From Saururus chinensis (taxonomy: Eukaryota > Streptophyta > Magnoliopsida > Piperales > Saururaceae), in NCBI GenBank assembly GCA_035235625.1, contig CP141143.1:48119160-48183159 (forward strand): 64,000 bases of DNA, in the 5' to 3' direction. Position numbers and translations under genes: made by a program. Below are positions 1 to 11,140 of this stretch, piece after piece (the first letter of the stretch is position 1; each line of letters opens with the position of its first letter). Below the pieces are notes generated by a model. That model saw only the letters and a list, made by a program, of their open reading frames with translations. It was not told the origin of the DNA and searched no databases.

Positions 1-2797
1 TTTTCAAAGCTAAATTAATTTTAGTTGTGTATTAACATAAAATCGTGTTTTTGGAAGGTGGTGGAGATGATTGAAAGTTCAATCTAACCCAAATTAACAA
101 GGAAAGGTAATGGGTCTTTCAAATCTCAGCTTTGGGTGGTAAAAATCTTGACTTTATGATGTTATTTGAATGGGTTTTTGCTTGATGTAGGCTCTAATGG
201 TAGGTTTAATAAATGTTAATCTTTTGTTCCGATTTCTTAGGGTTTTATCTTAGAATGAGTTAAATTAGTGTTCTTAAAGGTTTGATGGTATTTTGTTAGT
301 GTATGAGACCATGGATGAAGATTTTAAGGTGCTTTCATGATGTCTCAGTTTTGATTTTCGAAATGGAGAAGAAGGTCTTGAATCTGCCTTGTTGGCGATC
401 GATCAGGCCTTGTGGTTGATTGAACGACCTACCAGGCCGATCAATCGGCTATACAATAGTTTGGCTATTTTGGAAATTTATGTTCATTTCAATGTTCTTA
501 CTCCATTTAATGATTATAATGGTTATGAGAGGTGTGTTATGTTGAAATTAGGCTATTGGAGATGTGGAATTGATGATGGAGGTTTATGGATTATGTTTAA
601 GTGTTTGTATGTGGTATTATATTATATGTTGATAATTATGCATATTGATATTGAATTACTTTGAACCTTTGAATGTTGGAATTCTTGTGATTAGAGCATG
701 TTTCCAACAGGGATATTTTATGGTAGATGATGAGATGTGTTCTCTTATAATGAGAATGGTTTATAGGTAATTGATCATGTTATGGCTTAATGTGTAGAAA
801 AATCATGCTTGTAGGAGTGAGTGTTCGATTTCACATTGATGGATTTAAGCTTTATGGTAGATTTTGCTTTGATTTCAATTGGGAATCATTGTTTTGAATG
901 TGTTTAAGCATGTGTATATTGTCTTATGAGTTTATGTCAAAGCATTGTCATGTGCTTAGAATATGCATGAATACACACACGTATGGGGAATCTACTATAA
1001 AATTGTAGTTAATTATGTTTTGAATGTGATGCATGAGGGGACTAATTGGGAGCACGTTCCATGTGTTGGAACCCACATAGGTCTTACTCACGGATGTATC
1101 ATGATATCATTCATCATGGATCGGCATTCATGAACGAAGTTTTACCGATGTTTAACCGGAGTTGATTGATTGTATGCAATGATTGAGATTGCGTGCCGGA
1201 TTAATCGCTCGGTGAATTAATCGGAACTTGGTTGGTCTGAAATGACATGTTTTCAATTTAAGCTCCTGTGTGGAACATGTATACACCCTTGGTTGAGTTT
1301 AGTTAAATTGAGTTATGTGGGGACGAGTTGTGTACTTGTCTTGCAGATGAGATTATTATGATTGTCATCTGGACCCTGAGAATCCAGTGTGGTATGCCTT
1401 CGTGCACCTGCTACCACGTGTTCTAGGGTTCTTTGTGTGGGAATTCAGGTTAGCCCCCACCGCAGGAGATGTCCCAGGGCGAACACACCTACTCGAGGTT
1501 CTCTGTATGAAATTTGGACTTTACTATGTGTTTTGTCCAGGCGAGCAGCTTTAGGGGCTGACCACCCCGATGTCTTATGTTTCCTGTGTGGAAACTGGAC
1601 CATGATACACCTTTGTGGCCTTGACTGTGTCCCGCCTGTGTGGCAATGCTTGTATTTACTCCTTGATGGAGGCATTCACCATTTGTGTTGATGCATGTGT
1701 ATTATGAATGCTATGCATGATTGTGTATCATATGCTTGACACGTTTGTCGTGCAGGGTGAATGAGGATGTCATAAGAATACATAATCTAAATTGTGTCAT
1801 TGAGACACTATTATGTAGGTTTATGTGATATGAATGCACGATCAAAAAGTGTGTGAATGACACACTATTATGCAGGTTTATGTGATATGAATGCATGATC
1901 AGAAAATGTGTTAATGAGACACGATTATGCAGGTTTAGGTGATATGAATGCATGATCTAAAATTATGTGAATGAGACACTATTATGCAAGTTTATGTGAT
2001 ATAGTTGCATGATCAGAAAGTGTGTGAAAGACACTTCTTATGTGATTTATGGGATTATCATGCTTGATTGAGTTGATGTGAACTATTACCTGTGTAGGAT
2101 GAATGTTAGGTTATAACTTGAATATTTATGACTTGACTTTGATAGGTATGTCATATGCATGCTAACTCTTATTTTTACAGGGGTTTTAGCTAGGAAATGA
2201 TCAGAAAGTGGTATAGCATGTTAATTTTGGATCTGAATTGCTACATTCCATGCCATCGTGTTTTTTGATTAGTATAGTTGTATTCAAACCATTATTGAGT
2301 TTTTATACTCACCCCACTTTCCTTATTTGGTTTTGGAGCTGCATGGTGTGACATGCAGTCGGATAGGATCCTCTGTATGAGGAACAGTCGGGGAGAGCTT
2401 GAGATTAGGTGTGGAGGCCTCTAGACTTTGCATGTTTTCTGATTATTTTGTTATGATGTTAGAACACCTTGTGGAGTGGTTCTTGTTTCAGACTTGTGAT
2501 ATATTATGTCTTTAGATTTGTTTTGAGACCTTGTTTTGAGCTAAGTGTGTTGGCTCTGGATTATTAGTATGTGAGTTTAAGACTTGTGGATTAATTTAGA
2601 GTTAAAGTCCTCTGTTGTTCTACTTATTTACTCTTTCTCAAAGTAGTACGTAACTCCGCTAATTAGACCGCACGTAGGTCGGGGCATAAGTCTTCTGCTA
2701 TTTCTTTAATCATTTTTTTTCAATTACGTTGCCCTCGTGCACTGAACCGACCTTTGGACCGGGTTCGGCTTGGGTCAGGCAGTGCCGGGGCGTGACA
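1..2797 (+). mobile_element. Ty3/gypsy-like LTR fragment (left end outside window)
   Basis: No coding region is recognisable in this AT-rich stretch. Its right edge has the look of a gypsy LTR end: a GC-rich tail finishing in CGGGGCGTGACA at about 2786-2797, preceded by a segment with ACTCACCCC (about 2310) as seen in many Tekay/Del-type LTRs. The left end is beyond the window, so I cannot see a matching start, a target duplication or a second LTR. It may be a solo LTR or part of a larger fossil. The family call rests on style, not on a domain. Confidence 0.35.
1745..2029 (+). repeat. 57-bp tandem repeat, about 5 copies
   Basis: Four clear 57-bp units begin at 1802, 1859, 1916 and 1973 (core GACACTATTATGCAGGTTTA followed by TGTGATATGAATGCATGATC), with a more diverged unit at 1745-1801. 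Since 57 is a multiple of three, a minus-strand reading gives a false 19-residue protein repeat. It sits inside the LTR-like fragment. Confidence 0.85.
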
Positions 2798-3600
2798 CCC
2801 ATAGTGTTGCACTCCATGTATGCATGCGTTGCGGGGAAGGCCGCAACGTTGCGAAACATGTGTGTGCAACGTTACGCAGAAAGCACGCAACGATGCGCAC
2901 ACAAAGTTGGCTATGTTGGGACACATGGCCGACTAGCACATATTTGGATACATAAGATGTCCTCTCCCCCCTATATAGTGTTAAGAGTGTCCTTGGGAGT
3001 GATTTCGGGTCATTTGGCAAAGTTTGGTCGAACCATGCCCGTACAACCACTTTGGCTCCTACTCCAACAAAATGGAGAAAATCTCTTATGCTATATAGGG
3101 GGGACATGGTGAGATGAAATGACAAAGTTGTTGGTATGATGCCTAGCCTTGTAATCGGTTGTGTCGGATAGTAACGAAGGCTTGTTGCCTTGCTAGCTAT
3201 CATGTCAGGAGTCCCATCCGCTGGGAGATGGGGCTCTCCGACTTATCGGGCGACTGTCCGGCCTTATAGTTGTGTTGGAAACAAAGACCCTTAAATGCAC
3301 TTGGCTGAGATGGATTGTTTGGATGTTCGAGTTGTCTAAGTTAGATCTGTGCATCGCAAGGAGGTGTCCCCTCCGAACAGCCTACTTGGGAGATGTCCCA
3401 GCATGTTCGCACGTCCGCCTTGGGATGAGTTCGTTGCTTGGCTTTACAGGATAGACGCTTGGTCGAATAGTACGAGGCTTTGACCTTGATGAAGATTGAC
3501 TTACTCGCTTAGCTATTTCGCCTTGTGAGTGCCACACGGTTAGCGTTTCCCGTGTGCCCCCGTGACGTGAGGTAGCCGTCTACATGGTCCGTAACTAGGA
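2798..3600. other. No gene recognised
   Basis: Moderately GC-rich, with several short overlapping open frames on both strands that match nothing I know. 2810-2900 holds short repeated and palindromic bits built on GCAACG and its complement. It looks like decayed repeat DNA. Confidence 0.4.
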
Positions 3601-3607
3601 TGGCTTT

Positions 3608-3931
3608 TTGAGAATAAGCTGCTCCGTTGCCCGCCCTACGAGGGGCCGCCATTGTCCTTTGCCGGTTCGGAGACTGTCGACATTTCCACTTACGCCAACT
3701 GCCACGCCTTCGTCCACATCCGAAGCTGTTCCGCAAGCAGCGCAGCGAGCATCGACCAAGGAGGGAAACAAGCTTTTTGCAGCGGCCAAGCTCGATGACA
3801 ACTATGAGGAGGACGTAGGTGATGCGGATGCCATTTTGGATGAGATTGTGCTCACGGACGGTTCTGGTCATGGCCGAGTTTCAGCATTTTCGGATGATGA
3901 AGGGGTGGATGAAGAAGGCAGTGACTGGTAA
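3608..3931 (+). other. Unrecognised acidic open frame, 107 codons
   Basis: The frame encodes a Ser/Thr/Pro/Ala-rich first half and a strongly acidic C-terminal end (runs of D and E, ending DEEGSDW). After the stop the acidic character continues in frame for a further dozen codons. I recognise no domain. It lies just left of a mosaic of captured gene pieces, so it may be another captured fragment, or the acidic tail of a retroelement gag-like protein. There is no evidence that it is expressed. Confidence 0.2.
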
Positions 3932-4084
3932 GACCATTCTGAGGACAAAAGTGAAGAGGAAGAGGACTACTGCTTATATTGATTGATCGAGGTCAGTGAA
4001 TTCTCTGGTTCTGGTGCAAAGTTTGTTGAATTTTGGGTCATTGTTGTTTATAATTGTTTCCTGCTATCTTACTCATTAGTAATT

Positions 4085-4310
4085 TGCAAGGGCCATCCCA
4101 TGGTGAATTTGATGTAGTCTGCTCCATCAGCCTATGCGACTGCAAGGAGAGGGAATGCTCCAGATGCTGCCTGATTGCCGTCATTACTTACACCTTCTTT
4201 GCATTGATGGCTGGCTCGCCTCTTGCCCGGTCTGTTGGACCTCTCCCCTCCTGACTTCCATCTCCACCCCACTGGCTGAGGTAGTCGCCCTCTTCCAGTA
4301 CCTTTCAAAG
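4085..4310 (+). pseudogene. ATL-type RING-H2 ubiquitin ligase fragment
   Basis: ATL proteins are membrane-anchored plant E3 ubiquitin ligases with a RING-H2 finger. The piece encodes LPDCRHYLHLLCIDGWL then CPVCW, which supplies the His-His and last Cys ligands of a RING-H2 finger, followed by a TSPL...STPLAEVV-like tail typical of ATLs. The first half of the finger (VCSIS) lies in another frame, so a frameshift falls near 4147, and the second Cys ligand is Ser. The N-terminal membrane segment is absent. It lies immediately left of the PPDK fragment, and a second copy of its tail lies on the other side of that fragment. It is a broken fragment, not a working gene. Confidence 0.75.
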
Positions 4311-4354
4311 AAGCTTTGCAATTTCGTTCTTATAGGACACAAGATCTTTTGACA

Positions 4355-4900
4355 TGGAATTGGATCACCCAAAGCTGTTGTTGCTCGTGGCTAGGGAAAG
4401 TGCTGCATTTCCTGATGCTGGGATGTCCGCGTTAATGATTTGGAAAAGGTAACTAATCGCTCACTTCTATAAAAAATTTAAAAATTACTTTGGATAGATA
4501 GGGTTGCAATGATAGTCATCTTTGTGCAGGTTGTTGCCACTGGGGACGAAGTTCTTAGAGAGGGAGAATGGCTCTCACTAAATGGGTCTACTGGAGAAGT
4601 GGTTTTGGGGAAGCAAGCCCTCTCTTCCCCTGCTCTGAGTGGTGACTGGGAACCTTCATGTCTTGGGTTGATGGATTTTGGAAGCTTAAGGTAATCATAT
4701 AACTTTGTTTTTTTATGTCAAACACTAAGAGATATCAACGTTAATTATATTGCAAATTGATGAAATATTTATGTTGTGCAGCTTATGCCTACTTTGTCGT
4801 ATGGTTCTTAACAGGGCATGACTGATACACCTGAAGATGCACAAAATGCATGAAATAATGGAGTAGAGGGTGTCGGCCTATGCAGGACAGATCACATGGT
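4355..4900 (+). pseudogene. Pyruvate, phosphate dikinase (PPDK) fragment with introns
   Basis: PPDK interconverts pyruvate and phosphoenolpyruvate. Three short exon-like pieces match the region just after its catalytic-histidine domain. 4355-4448 reads like AVVARG, a stop, then GKCCISGCWDVRVND. 4530-4690 reads [18 protein letters not shown] followed by ALSGD, then after a frameshift near 4650 [12 protein letters not shown]. About 4815-4898 reads DTPEDAQNA, a stop, then NNGVEGVGLCRTDHM. Introns at 4449-4529 (GT...AG) and from 4691 are kept, so this was copied from genomic DNA rather than from mRNA. Stops and a frameshift show it is dead. The rest of the long PPDK gene is missing. Confidence 0.85.
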
Positions 4901-4907
4901 ATTGTAC

Positions 4908-4998
4908 TCAACGCCTCCTGCCCCGTCTGTTGGATCTTCCCACTCCTGACTCCCATCTCCACCCCGCTGGCCTAGGTAGTCCCCCTCACGCAGTACCC
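4908..4998 (+). pseudogene. Second ATL RING-H2 tail fragment
   Basis: This piece is a diverged direct copy of 4212-4304. It again encodes CPVCW followed by a PL-TP-ISTPLA tail. It begins within about 10 bases of the end of the PPDK piece, so the order is ATL, PPDK, ATL tail. It is too short to be a gene. Confidence 0.7.
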
Positions 4999-4999
4999 T

Positions 5000-5570
5000 G
5001 CTCACCTGCCCCTAATTCTCTCCCTCTTCTGTTTCTGTGCTTTTGTTTTCTTGGTCAATGACAATATAGCAGATTGGTAACTCTAGTAGTTAAAACTTTC
5101 GGATTTCTTCCCTTTTCTCATTTATGTCCTTCAGTTTTTGTTTGGGTTTGATCATTGAGTTGTGACTGGACTTCTTCCTTCAATTTTAGTGGCTTTTGTT
5201 ATTATGCATGGAAATGGAAGATAGAGGAAGATGTTTTACTTTAAAAGCTAATGTACCATTAGAGTATTCAATGATAGAGGAAAGAATAAGTGTGGAACTT
5301 TCCTTTCTGTAAGTTGTTTGTTGCTGAAATGTGTTTGTACAATGAAGCTTGCAGATAACGACTTTTGTAAGATAAACAGGTGCCTACTTAGAAGGGGAAA
5401 AATAGGTCTTTATGTTTGTGGTAGGACTGCTATAAGGCTAAATGCTCCTTTATATGGGTTGAGGATGATACTTAAAAACAAATTTGATAACTAACATGTT
5501 TTCATTATCAATTGTTGATCTATTGAGTTATTTACTATGCTTCATTGATTTGTTATATGTGAAAGATCTT
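5000..5570. other. No gene recognised
   Basis: AT-rich sequence with no coding signal. The region following the captured gene pieces could be intronic or flanking DNA that came with them. Confidence 0.4.
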
Positions 5571-5574
5571 GTTC

Positions 5575-6200
5575 TCAAAAATTTTCAGAAATAGACTTAA
5601 CAAATGTCGGTTATACAAAAATAGGCCTGGTACTTCAATTTTGCACAATTAGACTTACGCACGATCCACTTTCCCACACTCACGCTTGAATTGCCATAAT
5701 ACCCTCAGGGCAATGAAAATGAATAGTGACAACCCGACTTCACCTCCGGTTGCATCCCAAATTTAGAATTTGGTTTTCCCTCTGGCGCTCGCGACCACTC
5801 TCGACCGTTACGAGATTCATATTCCCTTCCGGCAACCCCTCATCCAGCCTTTTATATCTCCTCCATCACCTTCTTCTTCTCCGCTATCAGACATCTAGTC
5901 CCATTTTTCACTCCTCTAGTATTGCAGAGAAAGTTCCCATTTTGTTCCATCCTTCGCTATCCACTCCGGCGATCTCACTGTGGTAGTCATTTGCCAACCG
6001 GATACATATATTGTGGCCACCTTTCCCCCCTCCGAAGACATTTTGCTAATCTCCATTCCCGTCGTCCCTCTATTCCAGCCAGCCGCATCCCGCATTTTGG
6101 TGTTTGGCCCTAATCTACTTTCTCCCTCTTCACTTGGCCATCTGACCAATCTCCCCAGCCGTTGATCAATAGAAGATGATATAAATGGTAAGGTAAGATC
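5575..6200 (+). other. Possible left terminal region of the MULE, with CT-rich leader-like sequence
   Basis: 5575-5720 is AT-rich with phrases such as AAAAATAGGCCTGGTAC, in the style of plant MULE ends. 5726-6170 is C/T-rich with short open frames that match no family I know, and it resembles a captured 5' leader. The right side of the MULE shows the same layout in reverse (31390-32170). I could not find a matching terminal inverted repeat or a 9-bp target duplication, so the boundary is a guess. Confidence 0.25.
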
Positions 6201-6231
6201 CTACAACACTGTATGGTTAATTGAAGAAACG

Positions 6232-6342
6232 AATATCTTGTTTCGGTGTATAATATGGTTTGGTTACAAATATCTTGTTTTGGAGTCTAATATGGTTTGG
6301 CTACAAATATCTTCTTGAGGTGTATAATATGGTTTGGTATGA
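6232..6342 (+). repeat. 37-bp tandem repeat, 3 copies
   Basis: Units start at 6232, 6269 and 6306 with the shared core AATATCTTG followed by TATAATATGGTTTGG. The copies differ at a few positions each. Confidence 0.8.
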
Positions 6343-6589
6343 AATTTATTGAGATTGTGTGATGAAATTCTTGGTAGATCTTAATGGAAGTTAAAGGAGC
6401 AAATTCATAATAGGTGTGTAAATTGGATGTATGTACTACTATGATTAGTGTATTTGATATCGTAAGATAAAGTTGATTTAAATATTTGAAGGATGTGATC
6501 TCATGATAAATTTTGAAAAGGAAATCTCAGATGAAAAAAAAATTGTAGGTAGAATAAGGAAGAAAAATATAGTTGATTAGTTAAGTTGG

Positions 6590-6769
6590 ACCCGTGCTCT
6601 GTTATATGAGATATGATGAATAACAAGGGGGAGACCATAGAAGCAATATTGTATGCTAGAGACGAATTTAACTGATATGACCTAACTGTTGACTGGTACA
6701 TTATAGGTTGGTCTTTAAAGTAAATTGTGTAGTCAATAAACTTTATATAGTCTGTTATGTATATGGGTA
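6590..6769 (+). repeat. Left MULE monomer, first part (cut by the CACTA element)
   Basis: This is the beginning of a diverged ~340-bp monomer (GATATGATGAATAACAAGGG, then ACTGATATGACCTAACTGTT). It is interrupted at 6769 by the CACTA element and resumes at 9650. Confidence 0.8.
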
Positions 6770-9649
6770 CACTACAACAAAAAGAACTATTAGCGATGCC
6801 TTTATGCGTTGCTAATAGTCTTCTAAGCATCGCTAATGCCTATTAGAGACGCATAAATAATGTCGCTATAAACATCGCAAAAAGTGTCGTCGTTATTGCT
6901 TATTAGCGACATATACAATATACGTCGCTAATAGTGCCTATTAGTGATGTATTTTTATATGTCGCTAATAATCACTTATTAGCGACGTTATCTATACGTC
7001 GCTAAGAATTTTTTAAAAAATAAAAAATAGCTTATTAGCTACAGAAAGCGTTGCTAATATGAAATAATATTACTAAAAAAATAAAATTTATGTATTAGCG
7101 ACGCTTAAATAAGAGTCTCTAATAGGAAAAAAAAATTAAAAAAGCTTTAGCGACGCTTTTAAAAGCGTCGCTACAAACCTTAAAATTTTTTTAAAAAATA
7201 TTTGCCGAAGGCGATCTGGGGGAGAGGAGAGGGGCCAGATTCCAGCGCCCCGCCTGAATCCGGACAATCCTATGGCTGGGGGGAGCTAGAGGGGGAGCAG
7301 GGAGCTGGGGGAGAGGGGGGAAGGAGAGAGAGGGGGAAGGAGAGAATGGAGAGAGAGAGAGAGAGAGAGAGAGTGTGAGGGAGGAGAGAGAAGGGAGGAT
7401 ACAGAGAGGGGAGGGAGGAGAGAGAGGGAGGAGAGAGAGGGGAGAGGAGGGTGGAGAGAGAGAGGGGGAGACCGGGGGGGCAAGGGGAGAGGGGGGAAGG
7501 AGAGACCCCCTCTCTCTCTCTCCACCCTCCTTCTCTCTCTCTCTCTCTCTCTCTCTCCTCCCTCCCTCTCCTCCCTCCCCTCTCTGTATCCTCCCTTCTC
7601 TCTCCTCCCTCACACTCTCTCTCTCTCTCTCTCTCTCCCTTTCTCTCTCCTTCCCCCCTCTCTCTCCTCCCTCTCTCCCTTCTCTCTCTCCTCCCTCTCT
7701 CCCTTCTCTCTCTCCTCCCTCTCTCTCCCCCTCTCACTCTCTCTCCATATATCCTCTCTCTCCCCCCTCTCTCTCTCCACTCTCCTTCTCTCTCCTCCCT
7801 CCCCTCTCTGTATCCTCCCTTCTCTCTCCTCCCTCACACACTCTCTCCTCTCTCTCCCGCTCCCCTTCCCCCCTCTCTCTCTCCTCCCCCTTTCTCTCCT
7901 TCCCCCCTCTGGCCCCTCTCCCTCCTCCCTCCCCTCTCTGTATCCTCCCTTCTCTCTCCTCCCTCACACTCTCTCTCCCTCTCTCCTTCCCCTCGTCTCT
8001 TTCTCCTCCCCCCTTCTCTCTTTCCTCCCTCTCTCCCTTCTCTCTCCCCCCTCTCTCTCTCTCCTCTCTCTCTCCCCTCTCTCTCTCCCCCTCTCTCTCT
8101 CTCCTCCCTCTCTCCACTCTCTCTCCCCTCTCTCTCTCCCTCTCTCTCTCTCTCCTCCCTCTCTCCACTCTCTCTCCCCTCTCTCTCTCCCCTCTCTCTC
8201 TCTCCTCCCTCTCTCCCTTCTCTCTCTCCCTCTCTCTCCCCCTCTCTCTCTCTCCTCCCTCTCTCCCTTCTCTCTCCCTTCTCTCTCTCCCCTCTCTCTC
8301 TCCTCCCTCCCCCTCTCTTTCTCTCCCTCCCTCCCTTCTCTCTCTCCTCTCTCTCTCCCCCTCTCTCTCTCCTCCCTCCCCCCCCTCTCTCTCTCCCTCC
8401 CCTCCCTTCTCTCTCCTCTCTCTCTCCCTCCTCCCTCCCCCCTCTTTTTCATTTAATTTTTTATTTAAAACATAGGTAGTAGCGACGCATTTGTATGCAT
8501 TGCTACTACAAAGGGTAATAGCAACGCTTATCCATATGCGTTGCCATTACCCATACCTAGTAGTAGCGACGCATAGGCCTATGTGTCGCTACTACTTTTT
8601 TTTTATTTTTTTATTTTTTAAAATATTTTTTCTCTCTCTCTTCCCTCTCTCTCTCCCTCCTTCTCTCTCCTCTCCCTCCTTCATCTATCCTCTCTCTCCC
8701 CTCCCCTATCTGTATCCTCCCTTCTCTCTCCTCTCTCTATCCTCCCTTCTCTCTCCCCCTCCCACTCTCTCTCCTCCTCTCCTCTCTCCCTCCTCTCTCT
8801 CTCCCCCTCTCTCCTTTCTCTCTCTCCCTCTCTCTCTCCTCCCTCCCCTCTCCCTCCTCCCTCCCCTCTACGTGTCCTCCCTTCTTTCTCCTCCCTCACA
8901 CTCTCTCTCTCTCTCTCTCCTTCCCCCCTCTCTCCCTTCTCTCTCTCTCCTCTCTCTCTCCCTGCTCTCTCTATCCTCCCTCCCCTCTCTCACCTCCTCT
9001 CGATCTCTCTCTCCTCCCTCTCTCTTCTCTCTCTATCCTTCCTCCCCTCTCTCTCTCCTCCCTCTCCTCTCTCTCTACCCTCCCTCCCCCCCCTCTTTGT
9101 CATTATATTTTTTATTTAAAAATAGGTATTAGCGACGCATGTAACTATGTGTCGCTATTACCAAGGGTAATAATGACGTATAGTTAAATATGTCGCTAAT
9201 ACTATCCAGTAGTAGCGACGCATAGCTATGCATCGCTATTAGTTCTTAATTTTTAATTTTTTTATTTAAAATTGATAATTATTCGTGAGGTTTGTTTATA
9301 AATGTCGCTATTGTTTAAACTATTAGCAATGTTTGAAAAAATACGTCGTTAATGGTTTTAAAATTAAAAAAAATAATAAATATACCTTTTAGGGACGCTT
9401 ATATAAGTGTCGCAAATAACCTAAGTATTAGCGACACATAAATTTAAGTGCCACTAAAAGGATAGGTATTAGCAATGTTTATGCTTATGCGTTGCTAATA
9501 GACTACTATTAGCGATGCTTAATATTATGTGTCGCTAATATTAGTTTTTTTTGCAACACTTTTTCATATGTCGTTATTATCACTTTGTAACGACGCATAT
9601 AATTGCGACGCTTATATAAGCGTCACTAATACCCAATTTTGTTGTAGTG
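6770..9649. mobile_element. Non-autonomous CACTA (En/Spm-type) transposon
   Basis: The element is 2,880 bp, starts CACTACAACAAAAAG and ends TTTTGTTGTAGTG, and is flanked by an exact 3-bp duplication GTA (6767-6769 and 9650-9652). Both ends hold many copies of a short subterminal motif in both orientations (TTAGCGACGC, GCGTCGCTAATA), at about 6785-7190 and 9125-9625, with a further cluster near 8480-8600. Subterminal arrays of this kind bind the transposase in En/Spm elements. There is no transposase gene. The middle is a purine/pyrimidine simple-sequence block. It inserted into a monomer of the MULE's left array, so it is younger than that array. Confidence 0.92.
7277..9100. repeat. Polypurine/polypyrimidine block inside the CACTA element
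   Basis: 7277-7505 is nearly pure purine (GAGAGGGAGG-type), and 7506-8445 and 8625-9095 nearly pure pyrimidine. A unit of about 48 bp containing TCTCTGTATCCTCCCTTCTC recurs near 7580, 7808, 7938, 8708 and 8870, and in reverse complement near 7385-7420. The purine arm can therefore pair with the pyrimidine arm. Long open frames here (up to 366 codons of Ser, Pro and Leu) are artefacts of the composition. Confidence 0.9.
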
Positions 9650-11140
9650 GTAGATTGATCTTGTAAAAAGTAGATTGTGTGTTTAATGGTTAGTTTGCGG
9701 TCATGGCTTTGAAGAACCATAGAAGAATGCACCAAAAGTCTTTGAGGATAGAAATTTAGTTGCTAGGCTAAGTCTGGATAATAATGCTCGTTAGTGGCTA
9801 TTCTTGACCATTCTATGTGAAATGTGATATGATAAAAAATAAGGGTATACCATTTAAGCAAGTATATATACGTAAAACAAAGTTAACTGATAGGACCTAA
9901 CTGCTGATGTGTAGGTTTTAGGTATCTTTTATTTTCTTGCAAAGTACATTGTGTCAGCATTAGACTTGATATAGTTAGGTATATATATGGGTAGTAATAG
10001 GAGTGTGCGGCTTTCATGTTGTCAAATGTATAATGTGTATTTGGGGCTTAGCTTACATGGATAAATTTTACCGAATGCAAAACAAATGGACAAAATTATT
10101 TGAGGGTCGTCATGTAGGTGCAAGGCTACATCTGTAAATTATTGCTCATTAGTGGCTTTTTTTACCATTCTCTGTGATATGTGATATGATGAAAACAAGG
10201 GTAGACCATTTAAGCAAGTATATATGCTTAAAACAAAGTTAACGGATAGGTCCTAACTGTTGACTGGTATCTTTTAGATATTTTTTATTTTTTTGCAAAG
10301 TACATTGTGTAGGCTTTTGACTTGATATAGTTAGGTATATAGATGGGTAGAGTAATAGGAGTGTAAGGCTTTCATGTTGTCAAATGTATAATGTGTGCTT
10401 GGGGCTTAGCTTACATAGATAAATTTTACCGAATGCAAAACCAATGGACAAAATTATTTGAGGGTCGTCATGTAGGTGCTAGTCTACATCGGTAAATTAT
10501 TGCTCATTAGTGGCTTTTTTACCATTCTCTGTGATATGTGATATGATGAAAATAAGGGTAGACCATTTAAGCAAGTATATATGCTTAAAACAAAGTTAAC
10601 GGATAGGTCCTAACTGTTGACTGGCATCTTTTAGATATCTTTTATTTTTTTGCAAAGTACATTGTGTAGGCTTTTGACTTGATATAGTTAGGTCTATATA
10701 TGGGTAGAGTAGTAGGAGTGTGCAGCTTTCATGTTGTCAAATGTATAATGTGTGTTTGAGGCTTAACTTACATAGATAAATTTTACCAAAGGCAAAACCA
10801 CTAGGCCAAAACTATTTGATGGTCGAAATTTAGGTGTTGGGCTACATCTATAAATTGTTACTCATTTTTACCATTCTCTGTGATATGTGATATGATGAAA
10901 ATAAGGGTAGACCATTTAAGCAAGTATATATGCTTAAAACGAAGTTAACTGATAGGTCCTAACTGTTGACTGTTAGATTTTAGATATCTATTATTTTTTT
11001 GTAAAGTATAATGTGTAGGCTTTTGACTTGCTATAGTTAGGTCTATATATGGGTAAAGTAATAGGAGTGTGGGGCCTTCATGTTGTCAAATGTATAATGT
11101 GTGTTTAGGTTTTAGCTTACATGTTATGTATTTTACCATA
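9650..11140 (+). repeat. Left MULE subterminal array, ~357-bp monomers
   Basis: The anchor GTGATATGAT falls at 9824, 10181, 10538 and 10887, giving spacings of 357, 357 and 349. Each unit also carries AAGTTAACTGATAGGTCCTA or a near match and CAAAGTACATTGTGT. The first unit is completed by 6590-6769 across the CACTA insertion. The last three units are very alike, so this part of the array expanded recently. Its reverse-complement relatives are at 28440-30930. Confidence 0.9.

Noticed and set aside
1711-1953. Minus-strand frame with a 19-residue protein repeat
   Set aside because: It is the translation of a 57-bp DNA tandem repeat and not a gene.
1745-2029. CRISPR-like evenly spaced repeats
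   Set aside because: The units are contiguous with no unique spacers, and the window is plant nuclear DNA.
3509-3871. Minus-strand 120-codon frame
   Set aside because: It overlaps the acidic plus-strand frame, is Arg/Gly-rich by composition and shows no domain.
5726-6165. CT-rich overlapping frames as a host gene
   Set aside because: Three frames compete with no domain in any. It fits a leader-like captured sequence better.
7375-8479. Long open frames of up to 366 codons in the CT-rich block
   Set aside because: They consist of Ser/Pro/Leu from (TCTCCC)n-like sequence and are open in several frames on both strands. There is no domain and no start context.
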